Assembly: GCF_030406605.1 (NCBI RefSeq)
Contig: NZ_CP129104.1
Span: forward strand, 1,066,072-1,130,071
DNA from: Curtobacterium sp. 458
GTDB taxonomy: Bacteria; Actinomycetota; Actinomycetes; Actinomycetales; Microbacteriaceae
DNA: 64,000 nt
Direction: 5' to 3'
Below, piece after piece: positions 1-10,299 of the stretch; within the stretch, counting starts at the first letter, position 1; each line of letters begins with the position of its first letter. The position numbers and the translations under genes were made by a program. The notes under the pieces were generated by a model that was not told the origin of the DNA, ran no database searches, and saw only the letters and a program-made list of their open reading frames with translations.

Positions 1-155
1 ACGGCGGCCTCGGCGCGCACCCGGTCCTCCCGGGCACGGTCGCGGGTCAGCTCGTGGAGCTCCTGCTCGGCCTGCCAGCGGAACCGCAGCCGTCCCCAGG
101 ACGACGTCGTGCCGGAGGCCGCGGCGGGGGTCTCGATGGACGAGGTGTCGGTCAT
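1..155 (-). CDS. Hypothetical protein, N-terminal 51 residues, cut by window edge
   Basis: The reading frame opens at an ATG (complement 155-153) preceded by a Shine-Dalgarno-like GGAAGGA about 6 nt upstream and stays open to the left edge. The first 18 residues are Thr/Ser/Ala-rich; the rest is strongly charged and helical-looking (Arg, Glu, Gln), with no signal peptide or membrane segment. It follows the XRE regulator on the same strand after 104 nt. I do not recognise the family from this fragment. Confidence 0.55.
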   Translation of the reverse strand, partial: MTDTSSIETPAAASGTTSSWGRLRFRWQAEQELHELTRDRAREDRVRAEAA

Positions 156-259
156 CGTGCGTCCTTCCGGATCGGGTTCGGGTCCCTCCACGCTAGGACC
201 GACGCGACGGCCGAGACAGGGGCTGCCGACACCCCTCACGGCAGGGCCTCCGTCACACG

Positions 260-1138
260 TCAAACGAGCGCGCGGGCCCGCTCCCCGATGCGCTCCGTCG
301 CGGCCCACGAGGCGAGCACCCGGAGGGCGTCGGCGGTGGGGCTGCCCGGGGTCGCCGGGTAGATCGTCAGGGACAGCCCCGGGTCCTCGGCGAGCTCCAG
401 CGTCTGGAAGTGCAGCTCGAGGGGGCCGACGACCGGGTGCCGGAAGGACTTCACGCCCGCGTAGTGCCGGCGGACGTCGTGCGAGGCCCAGAGTTCGCGG
501 AACCCGTCGCTCCGCATCGACAGCTCCCCGATGAGCGCCGCGAGGTCCCTGTCGTGCGGGTTCCGTCCGGCCTCACGGCGGAGGATCGCGACGTTCGTGT
601 GCGCGGCCCGTTGCCAGTCCGGGTAGAACTCCCGGGCGACGGGGTGCAGGAAGATGAAGCGCGAGAAGTTCATCGGCCGGTCCGGGGAGTCGACCTGGAC
701 GGAGTGCATCGCGTACCCGAGGTCGTTCGCCGCGACGATGTCCTGCCGGTTGTTGAGGATCATCGCCGGCGCGTCCGTGATGACGTCGAGCAGGTACTGC
801 AGCTCCGGGCGCACCGCCGCGACCGGGGTGGTCCGACCGGCCCGCCTCGGGGAGTCGTTCTGGTGCTTCGCGAGGTCCCGGAGGTGTTCGTGCTCGGCCC
901 CGTCGAGCTGCAGCGCCCCGGCGATCGCGTCGAGCACGCTGTCCGAGACGCCCTGGAGGTTCCCCCGCTCGAGTCGGGTGTAGTAGTCGATGCTCACGCC
1001 CGCGAGCCGTGCGACCTCTTCCCGCCGGAGCCCCGACACGCGCCGGCGCCCGCCGAAGGTCTCGACGCCGGCCTGCTCGGGGGTGATCCGGGCGCGGCGG
1101 CTCGAGAGGAAGTCGCGGGCTTCGTCACGGTGGTCCAT
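260..1138 (-). CDS. XRE-family regulator with MmyB-like ligand-binding domain
   Basis: A 292-residue predicted transcriptional regulator. Residues about 34-62 (SGLRREEVARLAGVSIDYYT) form an XRE helix-turn-helix and residues about 105-275 match the MmyB-like ligand-binding domain, with the family's NDLGYA and REFYPDW segments. Such proteins usually regulate a neighbouring oxidoreductase or transporter gene; here the sugar dehydrogenase gene ends 56 nt upstream on the same strand. The ATG at 1138 has a TACGGT -10 box six nt away (1145-1150), so a leaderless transcript is likely. A same-length paralogue lies at 16249-17127. The family call is firm; the effector and target are unknown. Confidence 0.9.
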   Translation of the reverse strand: MDHRDEARDFLSSRRARITPEQAGVETFGGRRRVSGLRREEVARLAGVSIDYYTRLERGNLQGVSDSVLDAIAGALQLDGAEHEHLRDLAKHQNDSPRRAGRTTPVAAVRPELQYLLDVITDAPAMILNNRQDIVAANDLGYAMHSVQVDSPDRPMNFSRFIFLHPVAREFYPDWQRAAHTNVAILRREAGRNPHDRDLAALIGELSMRSDGFRELWASHDVRRHYAGVKSFRHPVVGPLELHFQTLELAEDPGLSLTIYPATPGSPTADALRVLASWAATERIGERARALV

Positions 1139-1194
1139 GCCGTCACCGTACTTCCGCGGCCGCGCGGCGTGCGGGGTGCTGCCGGAACCCCTGT

Positions 1195-2322
1195 TCAGCC
1201 CCGGGACAGCGGGACGGCGACGATGCGGTCGTCGTCGTCCTGGGGGTCACCCCGTCCGTCGGTGTTGTTCGTCACGAACCAGAGCACACCCTCGGGGCCC
1301 TCCAGCACGGTGCGGACGCGCCCGAAGTCGCCGCCGAACCACTCGGTCGACTGCGACGGGTCGGACACGGGGACCGCCCGGACCGACTCGCCCTGCAGGT
1401 TCGCCACGAAGACCGTGTCACCGATCACCGCGAGGCCGCTCGGGGAGGCGTCGCTCGTGGCCCACTGCTGCACGGGGTCGACGAACCCCTCGTCCGTCCC
1501 GCCCTTCCCCTCGAACTCCGGCCAGCCGTAGTTCGAGCCCTTCTCGACGAGGTTGAGCTCGTCCCAGGTGTTCTGCCCGAACTCGGCGGCGAACATCGTG
1601 CCGTCCTCGGCCCAGCCCATGCCCTGCACGTTGCGGTGTCCGAGGCTCCACACGTACGAGTCAGGGAACGGGTTCGCGGCCGGGACGTCCCCGTCGGCCG
1701 TCATCCGCAGGATCTTCCCCGCGAGGGAGTCGCGGTCCTGCGCATCGGGCCCGTTGCCGGCGTCCCCCACGCTCGCGTAGAGCATGCCGTCCGGACCGAA
1801 CGCGATGCGTCCACCGTTGTGGATGCCGCTCGACGGCAGCCCGTCGAGGATCGTGGTGGCGTCGCCGAGACGGTACGAGCCCGTGTCGCCGGCGAGCGCG
1901 AAGCGTTGGATGCGGTTGCCGTCCTCGGCGGTCGAGTACACGTACAGGTCGCCGTCGTGGAGCGCGAGCCCGAGCAGTCCGCCCTCGCCGCCGGACCGGA
2001 CGCCAGGGACCGTGCCGACCTCCCGCGTGCTGCCGTCCGCCGCGAGTTCGAGCACCTTCGCCGAGTCGCGTTCGCTGATGAGTGCCTCGGGACCGTCGCC
2101 GGTGCGGACGACCGACCACGGTGCGTCGAGGCCGGTCACGACGTCGGCGGGCTCCCCGTCCGGCACGAGTGACGCGACGGTCGCCGTCGACGAGGGCGCC
2201 GGACTCGACGTGACGGTGTCCGGTGCCGTCCGTGCACCGCCGCCGGTGCAGGCCGACAGGACGAGGGCCGTGGCGGCGGCCGCGCCGATGGCGCTCCAGG
2301 CGCGGCGGGTGGTCGTGTGCAC
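1195..2322 (-). CDS. PQQ-type glucose/sorbosone dehydrogenase family lipoprotein
   Basis: A 375-residue exported lipoprotein with a six-bladed beta-propeller of the glucose/sorbosone dehydrogenase (GSDH) family. A GTG start at 2322 was chosen because GGGAGG lies 6 nt upstream; longer frames lack a credible signal. The N-terminus has two Arg, a hydrophobic stretch and a lipobox ending at Cys25 (LSAC). Family landmarks include GEGGLLGLALHD, GGRIAFGPDGMLYASVGDAG, SLGHRNVQG and NYGWPEFEG. These enzymes oxidise sugars at the outer face of the membrane with PQQ, although many actinobacterial members have no proven cofactor. It may be read with the XRE regulator downstream. The substrate cannot be told from sequence. 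Confidence 0.88.
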   Translation of the reverse strand: MHTTTRRAWSAIGAAAATALVLSACTGGGARTAPDTVTSSPAPSSTATVASLVPDGEPADVVTGLDAPWSVVRTGDGPEALISERDSAKVLELAADGSTREVGTVPGVRSGGEGGLLGLALHDGDLYVYSTAEDGNRIQRFALAGDTGSYRLGDATTILDGLPSSGIHNGGRIAFGPDGMLYASVGDAGNGPDAQDRDSLAGKILRMTADGDVPAANPFPDSYVWSLGHRNVQGMGWAEDGTMFAAEFGQNTWDELNLVEKGSNYGWPEFEGKGGTDEGFVDPVQQWATSDASPSGLAVIGDTVFVANLQGESVRAVPVSDPSQSTEWFGGDFGRVRTVLEGPEGVLWFVTNNTDGRGDPQDDDDRIVAVPLSRG

Positions 2323-2408
2323 GGTGTGCCTCCCGGGGTCGTGTCCCGATTGCACACGCTCCGGTCGTGAGGAGCCTGTACGGGCACTCAGTGCCGCCAC
2401 GTGTCTGC

Positions 2409-2444
2409 CGGGAGGCGCGTGGCGGCGCCGCCCCGCGCCTCCCG
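2409..2444. repeat. Hairpin of the GGGAGGC-GTGGC family between divergent genes
   Basis: An 11-bp perfect stem (2409-2419 with 2434-2444) encloses a 12-bp self-complementary GC core (2421-2432). It resembles the terminator hairpins at 17207, 24841 and 42304, but here it lies between two divergently transcribed genes, so neither neighbour needs it as a terminator. Confidence 0.7.
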
Positions 2445-2500
2445 TCCGAGAGGGGGTACGACAGGACCCGCCTCCACCGAGCGCCCGCTGGTTCAGTGGA

Positions 2501-2530
2501 CGTCTGCGGGACCGGACGGTCCCGCAGACG
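2501..2530. repeat. 13-bp perfect stem-loop upstream of the SDR gene
   Basis: CGTCTGCGGGACC (2501-2513) pairs perfectly with 2518-2530 across a GGAC loop. It ends 40 nt before the SDR start codon, so it would sit in that gene's 5' leader or stop a transcript coming from 2330-2500. No T-run follows. Confidence 0.7.
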
Positions 2531-2570
2531 GGCCGCAGCCCGGACACCGTCGTCCCGGAAGGACCACACC

Positions 2571-3236
2571 ATGACCACCATCGCCATCGTCGGTGCCGGC
2601 AAGGGCCTCGGCGTCGAGACCGCCGCCCGCTTCGCCCGCGAGGGGTTCTCGGTCGCGCTGATCTCGCGCAACCAGGACCGACTCGACTCCCTCGCCGCAC
2701 AGCTCCGCGAGCAGGGCCACACGGCCGCCGGCTTCGCCGCGAACGTCCGCGACGGGGACTCCCTCCGTGCCGCCCTCGAGCGGGCGACCGAGCAGCTCGG
2801 GCCGATCGAGGTGCTGCAGTACAGCCCGCTGCCCGCCAAGGAGTACATGCGGCCCGTGCTCGAGACGACCGCGGAGGACCTCGTCGGACCGATCGAGTTC
2901 TCCGTGTACGGCTCCGTGAACGCCGTCCGCCAGGTGCTCCCCGGCATGCGGGCCCTCGGGAAGGGGACCATCCTGTTCGTCAACGGCGGCAGCGCGGTCC
3001 GGCCCGGTGCTCGGGTGACCGGGACGTCGGTGGCGTTCGCCGGCGAGAGCGCCTACGCACAACTGCTGCACGACGCCGTCGCCGAGGAGAACGTGCACGT
3101 CGGGCAGCTCATCATCCCCTTCGGGATCGACGACGGGCAGGAGGACCACTCGGGCGCAGCGGTCGCCGATCGCCTGTGGACGATGCACACCGAGCGCGGG
3201 GAGTTCCGCACCTACGCGGAGCCGCTGCCCGAGTGA
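2571..3236 (+). CDS. SDR-family protein lacking the catalytic lysine
   Basis: A 221-residue short-chain dehydrogenase/reductase-like Rossmann protein. The N-terminal beta-strand and glycine loop (IAIVGAGKGLG, residues 4-14) bind NAD(P); an Asn-Gly-Gly-Ser strand follows near residue 138. The usual YxxxK pair is not intact: the candidate tyrosine is in SAYAQLLHD, where position +4 is Leu. It may therefore be catalytically unusual or a non-enzymatic NAD(P)-binding protein. The start at 2571 has GGAAGGA about 7 nt upstream; the frame is open further upstream but reads through the two hairpins and does not look coding there. Confidence 0.82.
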   Translation: MTTIAIVGAGKGLGVETAARFAREGFSVALISRNQDRLDSLAAQLREQGHTAAGFAANVRDGDSLRAALERATEQLGPIEVLQYSPLPAKEYMRPVLETTAEDLVGPIEFSVYGSVNAVRQVLPGMRALGKGTILFVNGGSAVRPGARVTGTSVAFAGESAYAQLLHDAVAEENVHVGQLIIPFGIDDGQEDHSGAAVADRLWTMHTERGEFRTYAEPLPE

Positions 3237-3295
3237 GCCGTTCCCCGGGAGCTGCGTCGGCCGGTGAACACTGCTGGGTCCGGCCCGGGCCCGGG

Positions 3296-4066
3296 TCAGC
3301 GCGCGGCTGCCTCGATCGCGTCTGCCATGTCCTGGGCGACCCGGACGTTCGCGGCGGCCGTGGGGTGGATCCCGTCGGGCGTCGTCCCCGGCTCGTACGC
3401 GCCGTCGGACGTCCGGATGGCCGTGAACGGGTCGACGTAGGACCACCCGTGCTCCTGGGCCTCGGCGCGGAGCTCCCGACTGAGGACGAGCTGGCCCGCC
3501 CGTCGGTCGGCGCCCCACAGGCTCGTCGTGCGATCCGACGGCGGCCCGGCGACGATCAGCACGTGGTGCGCGTCGACCTTGTGGACGACGGCGTCGACGT
3601 TCGCGGTGATCCGTCCGACGGGGACGGCCTGGTTGACGTCGTTCGTCCCGAGTTCGACGACGAGCACGTCGGCGTCCGGGACCGGTCCGATCTCGTGCAG
3701 GACCTGGTCGGAGCGGTACCCGCTGTGCGCGTAGCCGCCCACCGCGTGGAGGTCTGGGTCACCCTCGAGCTGGTGCAGCCACGAGTCGGGCCGCGCCGTG
3801 ATGGAGTCCCCGGCGTACGCGAAGGTGACGGCGTCCGTGGCGTGCGCCGTGTCGAGCGCGCCCCGGACCACCTGGTCCGGCGTCCGTCGGAGCGCGGCGT
3901 CCCGCCGGAGGACGGCGTCCTTCCGGATGACCGTCTCCTGCTGGGCGGCGACGGCTCCGTCGGCTGCCGCGGTGTGCGCGGTGGCGATGACGACGGCGCC
4001 GGTGCCGACGAGGGCGGCGGAGGCGATGATGCTCATGAGGACCACGAGGTGGCTGGTGCGGGACAC
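3296..4066 (-). CDS. Membrane-anchored or secreted SGNH/GDSL hydrolase
   Basis: A 256-residue protein with an uncleaved anchor or signal peptide (residues about 7-35), then an SGNH-hydrolase fold. The block I serine is in FAYAGDSITA, the block III-like Asn is in VELGTNDVN and the block V Asp/His pair is in TPDGIHPT. SGNH enzymes remove acyl groups from lipids, polysaccharides or peptidoglycan. The start is GTG at 4066. It is transcribed in the same direction as the ABC operon ending 99 nt upstream, but a small hairpin (4105-4118) separates them. The substrate is unknown. Confidence 0.85.
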   Translation of the reverse strand: MSRTSHLVVLMSIIASAALVGTGAVVIATAHTAAADGAVAAQQETVIRKDAVLRRDAALRRTPDQVVRGALDTAHATDAVTFAYAGDSITARPDSWLHQLEGDPDLHAVGGYAHSGYRSDQVLHEIGPVPDADVLVVELGTNDVNQAVPVGRITANVDAVVHKVDAHHVLIVAGPPSDRTTSLWGADRRAGQLVLSRELRAEAQEHGWSYVDPFTAIRTSDGAYEPGTTPDGIHPTAAANVRVAQDMADAIEAAAR

Positions 4067-4104
4067 GACTACAGGTATCCCTCGGATCCGCCGCGAGAAC
4101 CAGA

Positions 4105-4118
4105 CCCCAGACCTGGGG
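4105..4118 (-). terminator. Weak hairpin after the ABC permease gene
   Basis: CCCCAG and CTGGGG (4105-4110 and 4113-4118) can form a short stem 48 nt after the permease stop codon. No T-run follows, so the terminator role is only a suggestion. Confidence 0.3.
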
Positions 4119-4165
4119 AATCGTCGCGGTGACTGTGGCTTCTCGCACCCGTCGCTGGGAGCGCC

Positions 4166-6951
4166 TCAGTGTGCACGGCGTACCGCCAGACGTCGACCAC
4201 GTCCGGACGTGAGCCACGTGGCCGTGGTCACGAGGACGGGCAGCCCGATCGCGAGCAGACCCAGCACGGGCCAGTCCGCCACGAACGGCATGTGACTCAC
4301 CCCCGGCGGTGTCTCCCCGAAGCGCAGGGTCAGCGCACGGATCGGCAGGAGACCGAGCACGGTGCCGATCACCGCGCCGACGGAGGTGAGGATGGCGGCT
4401 TGCCACGCCGTGGAGCGTCGACGCAGGCGTGGCGCGGCCCCGATCGCGTCGAGCACCTCGTCGTCCCGACGGCCGTCGGCACGGGCGAGCCCGATCGCGA
4501 CCGCGGTGGCGCCGATGGTCACGGCCGCAGCGAGGGCGAGTGCCAGCGCCCGGACCGGTGCACTGGCGTCGACCGGGCCGGCCTCGTAGGAGAAGCTCGG
4601 TGCTGACGCCTCCGCACGCGCCGAGCCCCCGTAGCTCCGCCACGCCGAGGCCAGCTCGCCGAACTGCTCGGGCGAGACCTCGCCGTCGAGCCGCGTGACC
4701 AGGAGGCCGTCCACCGCGGGGACCCGGTACAGTTCGGCCGTCGCCTTCGTCATGAAGACGCCGACCTGGATCGGCGGGTCCTGCTCGTCGAGGACCGCCG
4801 GGATGCTCGTCGTCGCGTCGGGGTGGTCCGGGTCGGGCGACGTCGCGTCCTTCCAGCTGCGGTCGTGGAAGGTGTCGAGCCGGACCGCGTCGTCGTGCAC
4901 GTACTCGGGCCAGAGCGAGACGGCCCTCCCGTTCGCCAGGGCGTCGCGGACGGCCGCGGACGGCCGGTGCCCGGTGAGCACGGCGTAGTCGTCGACGGTG
5001 CCGGTGAGGACGTGTGAGCTCCCGCCGCCGGGCTCGAGCCAAGAGCTGCAGAATGCGGCGCCGCAGTCCTCGGGCCGCTCCCAGAGGTGGAGCTGGGTCA
5101 GGGTGCTGGGGTCCTCGGTCGCCTGTTCGTCGAGGATCCCGAGCACCCGGATGCGGTCGTGGTCGAACACGCGCGCGCTGACCTCGGCCGCCCGTGCCGT
5201 CACCGCAGCGTCGTGTCCCTGCGGGAAGGAGCGCCCGTCGAGCCGCTGGACGTCTGCCGTGGCCACCCCGACCGCGGTGCTGTACTGGTAGTCGCGGACG
5301 TACTGGGCGTGCTGCGACGCGTTCCACGTGATCACCACGGACGCGACGAACACGACGCTCATCACACTGGCGAGCACCGGGACCGTCCGCACCGGGTTCC
5401 GGCGGGCATCGCGTCCGGCCATCCGCGCGGCGAGACCGAACCGGCTCGACACGCGCGCGACGAGGTCGAGCACCCACGGCGAGCAGATCGCGACCCCGAG
5501 CTGCACGAGGCACGGCCCGATCGCCACACCGGCACCGACCACCCACGCCCAGTGGTCCCGCTGCCCGCTCTGCTCCGGCCGGTCGTTCAGGACCAGGACA
5601 CCGATGCCGCACGCGAGGGTCATGACGGCGCCGACGACGATGAGGAGCGGTCCCCACGTACGACGACGGCGGGTCGCCGCCCGGCTCGGGGTCTCCGGGC
5701 GGAGCGACCCGCGGAGACCGGCCAGCACGTTCACCCGGGTGGCGGCACGGGCTGCGGCGAGGGAGGACAGGACACCGGCGAGGACCCCGGCGACCGCGAT
5801 GCAGAGGAGCATCACCGCGGGGACGTGCAGCCCGGGGAAGGAGTTCACGTTGCCGTTGTCGAGCAGGTGGAACGCGAGCGCGCCGATCCCCACGCCGATC
5901 GCCGTCCCGAGGACCGCCCCGGCCGTCCCGAGCACGAGTCCGGACCCGGCGACGACCGACCGCACGACTCCCCGCTCCGCGCCGACGCTCGTCAGGATCG
6001 CGTACGAGCGGGCGTCGGCGCGGGTGCCGACGAGGAACGCTGCACCGGCGAGCAGGCCGACCTCGAACAGGGCGAACACCCCGACGAGTCCGAGTCCGGC
6101 GATGTACCACCCGAGGCTCTGCGGACCCGAGGAGCCGTCGACCCGTTCGTCCGGCGGGTCGAGCACGACCGGACGCGACTGCACGACGATGCCGTGGTCG
6201 TTCAACCGCTTGATCTCCGACCACGTCGGGGCGTCCGTCGGCAGGTAGACCGTGACCGCGCCCGCATCGGACCGGCCCGTCGAGATCGGGGCGGCGTCCG
6301 CGGCGATGCTCCCCCATGGCAGGTAGACCGCCGTCTCGTCCGGGTCCTGCCCGAGGTCGCGCATCGTCCCCGTGATGGTGAACCGCTTCGTCACCGGGTC
6401 GGTCACGTCGACCGTGTCACCGATGTGGAGCCCGGTCTTCGCGAGCATCGCCGGCGTCATCATCGCCTGGTCGCGTGCCGTCGGAGCCGTGCCGTCGAGG
6501 ACGTGCCAGTGCCCGTCGAGCACCGGATCCCACGTGTCACCGAGGGTCGCCGTGGTGCCGACCGGGCCGTGCGCACCGCGCAGCACGACGTCGGTGGTCG
6601 TCACCGGGATCGCGAGCGCACCCTTCGGCACGTACTCCGTGACGTCCGCGAAGGGGGTGTCGTCGTCGGCCTTCGCCGCGGGACTGTTCGTCTCGGTGTC
6701 GGTGGCGGTCCACTGCACCGGGTCCTGCCGCATGCCGCGGGCATCGGGCTGCTGGGTCGTCATCTGCGCCTGGGCGTGCCCGAGGTCGTACCGGAGCTGC
6801 TCGGCGGTCGTGGGCTGCGTCGAGGCGAACAGCACCGAGACCCCCGCGAAGCCCAACGTCGGCAGACCGATCAGCGCGACGATCAGCGCCGCGCGTCCGG
6901 GCTTCGCGAACGCCATCCGTCTGCCCAGCCGGAGCGCCGGCCGGAGCCGGA

Positions 6952-6955
<4 letters not shown>
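4166..6955 (-). CDS. ABC transporter permease with FtsX domains (MacB-like)
   Basis: A 929-residue integral membrane protein. One membrane segment lies near residues 22-45, followed by a large extracytoplasmic domain; a first FtsX bundle spans about 275-400, more segments lie near 440-510, and a C-terminal FtsX block covers about 790-920. This is the two-module layout of actinobacterial FtsX-like permeases, which work mechanically on extracellular substrates and often provide antimicrobial-peptide resistance. The GTG start overlaps the ATPase stop by 4 nt (6952-6955), so the pair is translationally coupled. Control is probably by the PadR gene at the head of the operon. The cargo is unknown. 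Confidence 0.9.
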
Positions 6956-7679
<724 letters not shown>

Positions 7680-7683
<4 letters not shown>

Positions 7684-8276
7684 CGGGCGCTCCGGACGGT
7701 CTCGTCGGAGGGCGTGGGCGTGGACGTGGACGTGGACGTGGACGCGGCCGAGGCGCGGTCGTCCGGTCGGTACCGGGAGACGCTCGACTCGACGTGGTCG
7801 AGCCAGCGGACCTCGGCCTCGGCCTGGAACACCATCGACTCGAGCACGAGCGACCACGCGAGGTCCGTGGCCGGGTCCGCCGTGCGCTTCAGCCGCGTCA
7901 GGTCCTGCAGGTTCCGGACGGCCGCGCCGCGCTGGACCTGCACGAGCCGCTCGACGTCGACACCCGCCACCGTGACGGCGAGCGCGAACTTGATCGCGAG
8001 TTCGTCGCGACCGCGCTTCGCCGGGACCGGCTCGCTGAACCACCGCACCACGGCGTCCCGGCCGGCCGCAGTGGCGGTGTACACGACGTGACCGTCCTCG
8101 TCGGCGTCGCCTCGCTCGACGAGCCCGTCGCGCTCGAGCCGGTCGAGGGTCGTGTAGACCTGGCCGATGTTCACCGGCCAGCTCCCGCCGGTGCGGTGCT
8201 CGAACTCCCCCCGGAGCTGGTACCCGTACCCGGGTCCGTCTACCAGCAGCGCGAGTACGCCCATCCGTACGCTCAT
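7680..8276 (-). CDS. PadR-family transcriptional regulator
   Basis: A 198-residue repressor heading the ABC operon. Residues 1-85 form the PadR winged helix (MGVLALLVDGPGYGYQLRGE, then IGQVYTTLDRLERDGLVERG), and residues about 95-165 form the helical dimerisation region. The C-terminus carries a Ser-Thr repeat coded by a hexamer array (7720-7743). The gene starts with ATG at 8276; two perfect palindromes lie 29-59 nt upstream and are the obvious autoregulatory site. PadR proteins commonly sense the drug or peptide exported by the linked transporter. Confidence 0.92.
7720..7743 (-). repeat. Four perfect GTGGAC hexamers inside the PadR gene
   Basis: Four identical hexamers plus an imperfect fifth (7714-7719) encode an alternating Ser-Thr tract near the PadR C-terminus. 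The 6-nt unit keeps the frame, so slippage would change only tail length. Confidence 0.85.
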
Positions 8277-8304
8277 GACACTCCCCCTCGTCCGGCCCGT
8301 CGTC

Positions 8305-8335
8305 GGGCATACCGAGTATGCCCATACCCGGTATG
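8305..8335. promoter_or_regulatory. Double palindromic operator, probable PadR binding site
   Basis: GGGCATAC-CGA-GTATGCCC (8305-8323) is a perfect inverted repeat with 8-bp arms. It abuts a second palindrome, CATACC-C-GGTATG (8323-8335). The shared half-site is GCATAC/CATACC. The pair lies between padR (start 8276) and the divergent EEP gene (start 8437), close to padR. Confidence 0.75.
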
Positions 8336-8436
8336 CATCCGCAAGAGCACGACGCCCCGGACCCCCCCAGTGGTCACGGACCGAACGTGCACGGGACGCC
8401 CCGGCCGCTGTCAGACCGGCTCCCTACCCTCGGACC

Positions 8437-9360
8437 GTGCCCCTCCGTTCCCGCAGCCGGAACCCCGGTCGCACGGTCGTCGTCGCCGTCGTCGGCGCCG
8501 CGCTCGTCGTCGGGGTCGTCGTCCTGCTCGCCCCGCGCGTGCTCGACGTGCTCGGGACGCCCGGGTCCGCCATCGGGTCACTGCTGCCGTGGATGGGCGT
8601 CCTGCTCGTCCCCGTCGCCGGACTCGCACTCGGGACCCGGTCGAAGCGGCTCGCCGTCCTCTCGGTCGCCTACGCTGCCGCCTGGTCGGTCGCGGTGCTC
8701 CCCGGGGTGCTCACCCCTGCGGCGACCGGCGAGCCCCAGCTCACGGTCGTCACGCAGAACGTCGAGGCCACCAACGAGGACCCGACCGCGACCGCGGAGG
8801 CGATCGCCGCACGGCACCCCGACGTCATCGCCCTCGAGGAACTCACCGGCGACTCCGGCGAGGCCGTGCAGTCGGCGCTCGCCGATGCCTACCCGCACCA
8901 CTACCGCGTCGGCTCCGTCGGGGTGTGGAGCCGGACGACGCTCAGCGACGGGCAGCCCCTGACCCTCGGGCTCGGGTGGGCGCGGTCACTCCGGGTGACG
9001 GTCGACACCGCGATCGGCGACGTGCGGCTCTACGTGGTGCACGTGGACTCGTTGCGACTGGAGACGGAGGACGCGCGGCCGACGATGCTCCGGTCCCTCA
9101 CCTCGGAGGTCCGCGACGACCCCGCCGAGCGGCTCGTCGTCGCCGGCGACTTCAACGGCGGTGCGTCGGACCCGCTCATGGCGCCGCTGCGGGACGAGCT
9201 GTCCGAGGGCGGCGGGTTCGGGTTCACCTGGCCGGCGCAGATGCCGGTCGTGCGGCTCGACCACGTGTTCGTCCGCGGGCTCGGCACGGTGGCCACCAGC
9301 GTCCTGCCGTCGAACGGCAGCGACCACCGGGCCGTGCTCGCGGAACTGCGTGCGGGCTGA
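8437..9360 (+). CDS. Membrane-anchored endonuclease/exonuclease/phosphatase (EEP) family protein
   Basis: A 307-residue protein with three hydrophobic segments in the first 95 residues and an EEP domain after about residue 100. Catalytic landmarks are TQNVEA, EELTG, YVVHVDS, VAGDFNGG, LDHVFV and the terminal GSDHRAV. The fold covers DNases, sphingomyelinases and phosphatases; membrane topology suggests an extracytoplasmic phosphodiesterase. The GTG start at 8437 follows a TACCCT box (8425-8430) by six nt, so the mRNA is probably leaderless; longer upstream frames run through the PadR operator and are not coding. It ends 2 nt before the convergent AKR gene. Confidence 0.85.
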   Translation: MPLRSRSRNPGRTVVVAVVGAALVVGVVVLLAPRVLDVLGTPGSAIGSLLPWMGVLLVPVAGLALGTRSKRLAVLSVAYAAAWSVAVLPGVLTPAATGEPQLTVVTQNVEATNEDPTATAEAIAARHPDVIALEELTGDSGEAVQSALADAYPHHYRVGSVGVWSRTTLSDGQPLTLGLGWARSLRVTVDTAIGDVRLYVVHVDSLRLETEDARPTMLRSLTSEVRDDPAERLVVAGDFNGGASDPLMAPLRDELSEGGGFGFTWPAQMPVVRLDHVFVRGLGTVATSVLPSNGSDHRAVLAELRAG

Positions 9361-9362
9361 GC

Positions 9363-10241
9363 TCAGCGGCCGAGGCCGGAGAGCTCCTCGAACTCCTCGT
9401 CGGTGAGCTCGACGACGGCGCCCTGCAGGTTGTCCTCGAGGTGGTCGACGCTCGACGTGCCGGGGATCGGGAGCATCACGGGCGAGCGCTTCAGGAGCCA
9501 CGCCAGGGCGAGCTGCGCCGGCGTCGCACCCTTCCGCTCGGCGATCGCCGTGAGCGGCGAGTCCTCGCCGGTGAGTCCACCGGTCGCGAGCGGGAACCAC
9601 GGGATGAAGCCGATGCCCTGCTCCTCGGACCAGTCGAGGAGCTCCTCGGCGTCCCGCTTCTGCAGGTTGTAGAGGTTCTGGACGGTGACGATCGTGGCGT
9701 GCTCCTGGGCGGCCTTCACGTCGTCGACCGAGACCTCGGACAGTCCGATGTGGCGGATCTTGCCCTCGTCCTGGAGCTTCTTCAGCTCCCCGACCTGGTC
9801 CTCGAGCGGCACCTTCGGGTCGATGCGGTGCAGCTGGAACAGGTCGATGCGCTCGAGGCCGAGACGGCGCAGGCTCATCTCGCACTCCTGGCGCAGGTAC
9901 TCCGGGCGGCCGACCGGCGGCCACTCGTTCGGACCGGTGCGGGTGAGCCCGGCCTTGGTCGCGATGACGACGTCGTCGCCGTAGGGGTGCAGGGCCTCGC
10001 GGAGCAGGTCCTCGGCGACGTACGGGCCGTACGAGTCGGCGGTGTCGAAGAAGTCGACGCCGAGCTCGACGGCGCGCTTGAGGACGCGGACGGCCTCGTC
10101 GTGGTCCTTCGGCGGTCCCCAGACGCCGGGGCCGGTGAGCTGCATCGTGCCGTAGCCGAGGCGGTGGACCTCGAGGTCGCCACCGATGCGGAAGGTGCCG
10201 GAGGACGCTGCGGGACGGGTGGTGTCGGTACCAGTGGTCAT
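9363..10241 (-). CDS. Aldo/keto reductase
   Basis: A 292-residue NADPH-dependent (beta/alpha)8-barrel oxidoreductase. The catalytic tetrad is complete: Asp and Tyr in [10 protein letters not shown], Lys in VIATKAG and His in LFQLHRID. The NADP-binding end has the PIPGTSS loop. Closest in style to the IolS/oxidoreductase branch that acts on small aldehydes and ketones. It is a single gene, convergent with the EEP gene. Two other AKRs occur in the window (13283 and 54478). Confidence 0.93.
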   Translation of the reverse strand: MTTGTDTTRPAASSGTFRIGGDLEVHRLGYGTMQLTGPGVWGPPKDHDEAVRVLKRAVELGVDFFDTADSYGPYVAEDLLREALHPYGDDVVIATKAGLTRTGPNEWPPVGRPEYLRQECEMSLRRLGLERIDLFQLHRIDPKVPLEDQVGELKKLQDEGKIRHIGLSEVSVDDVKAAQEHATIVTVQNLYNLQKRDAEELLDWSEEQGIGFIPWFPLATGGLTGEDSPLTAIAERKGATPAQLALAWLLKRSPVMLPIPGTSSVDHLEDNLQGAVVELTDEEFEELSGLGR

Positions 10242-10299
10242 GCACGCCGTTGTACGCCGCGCGTGTGTCGCGTCCCTGAGCGGTCGTCCCCCGCGCTGG

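Noticed and set aside
7720..7743. Hexamer array as phase-variation switch
   Set aside because: The unit is a multiple of three, so copy-number change cannot shift the frame.
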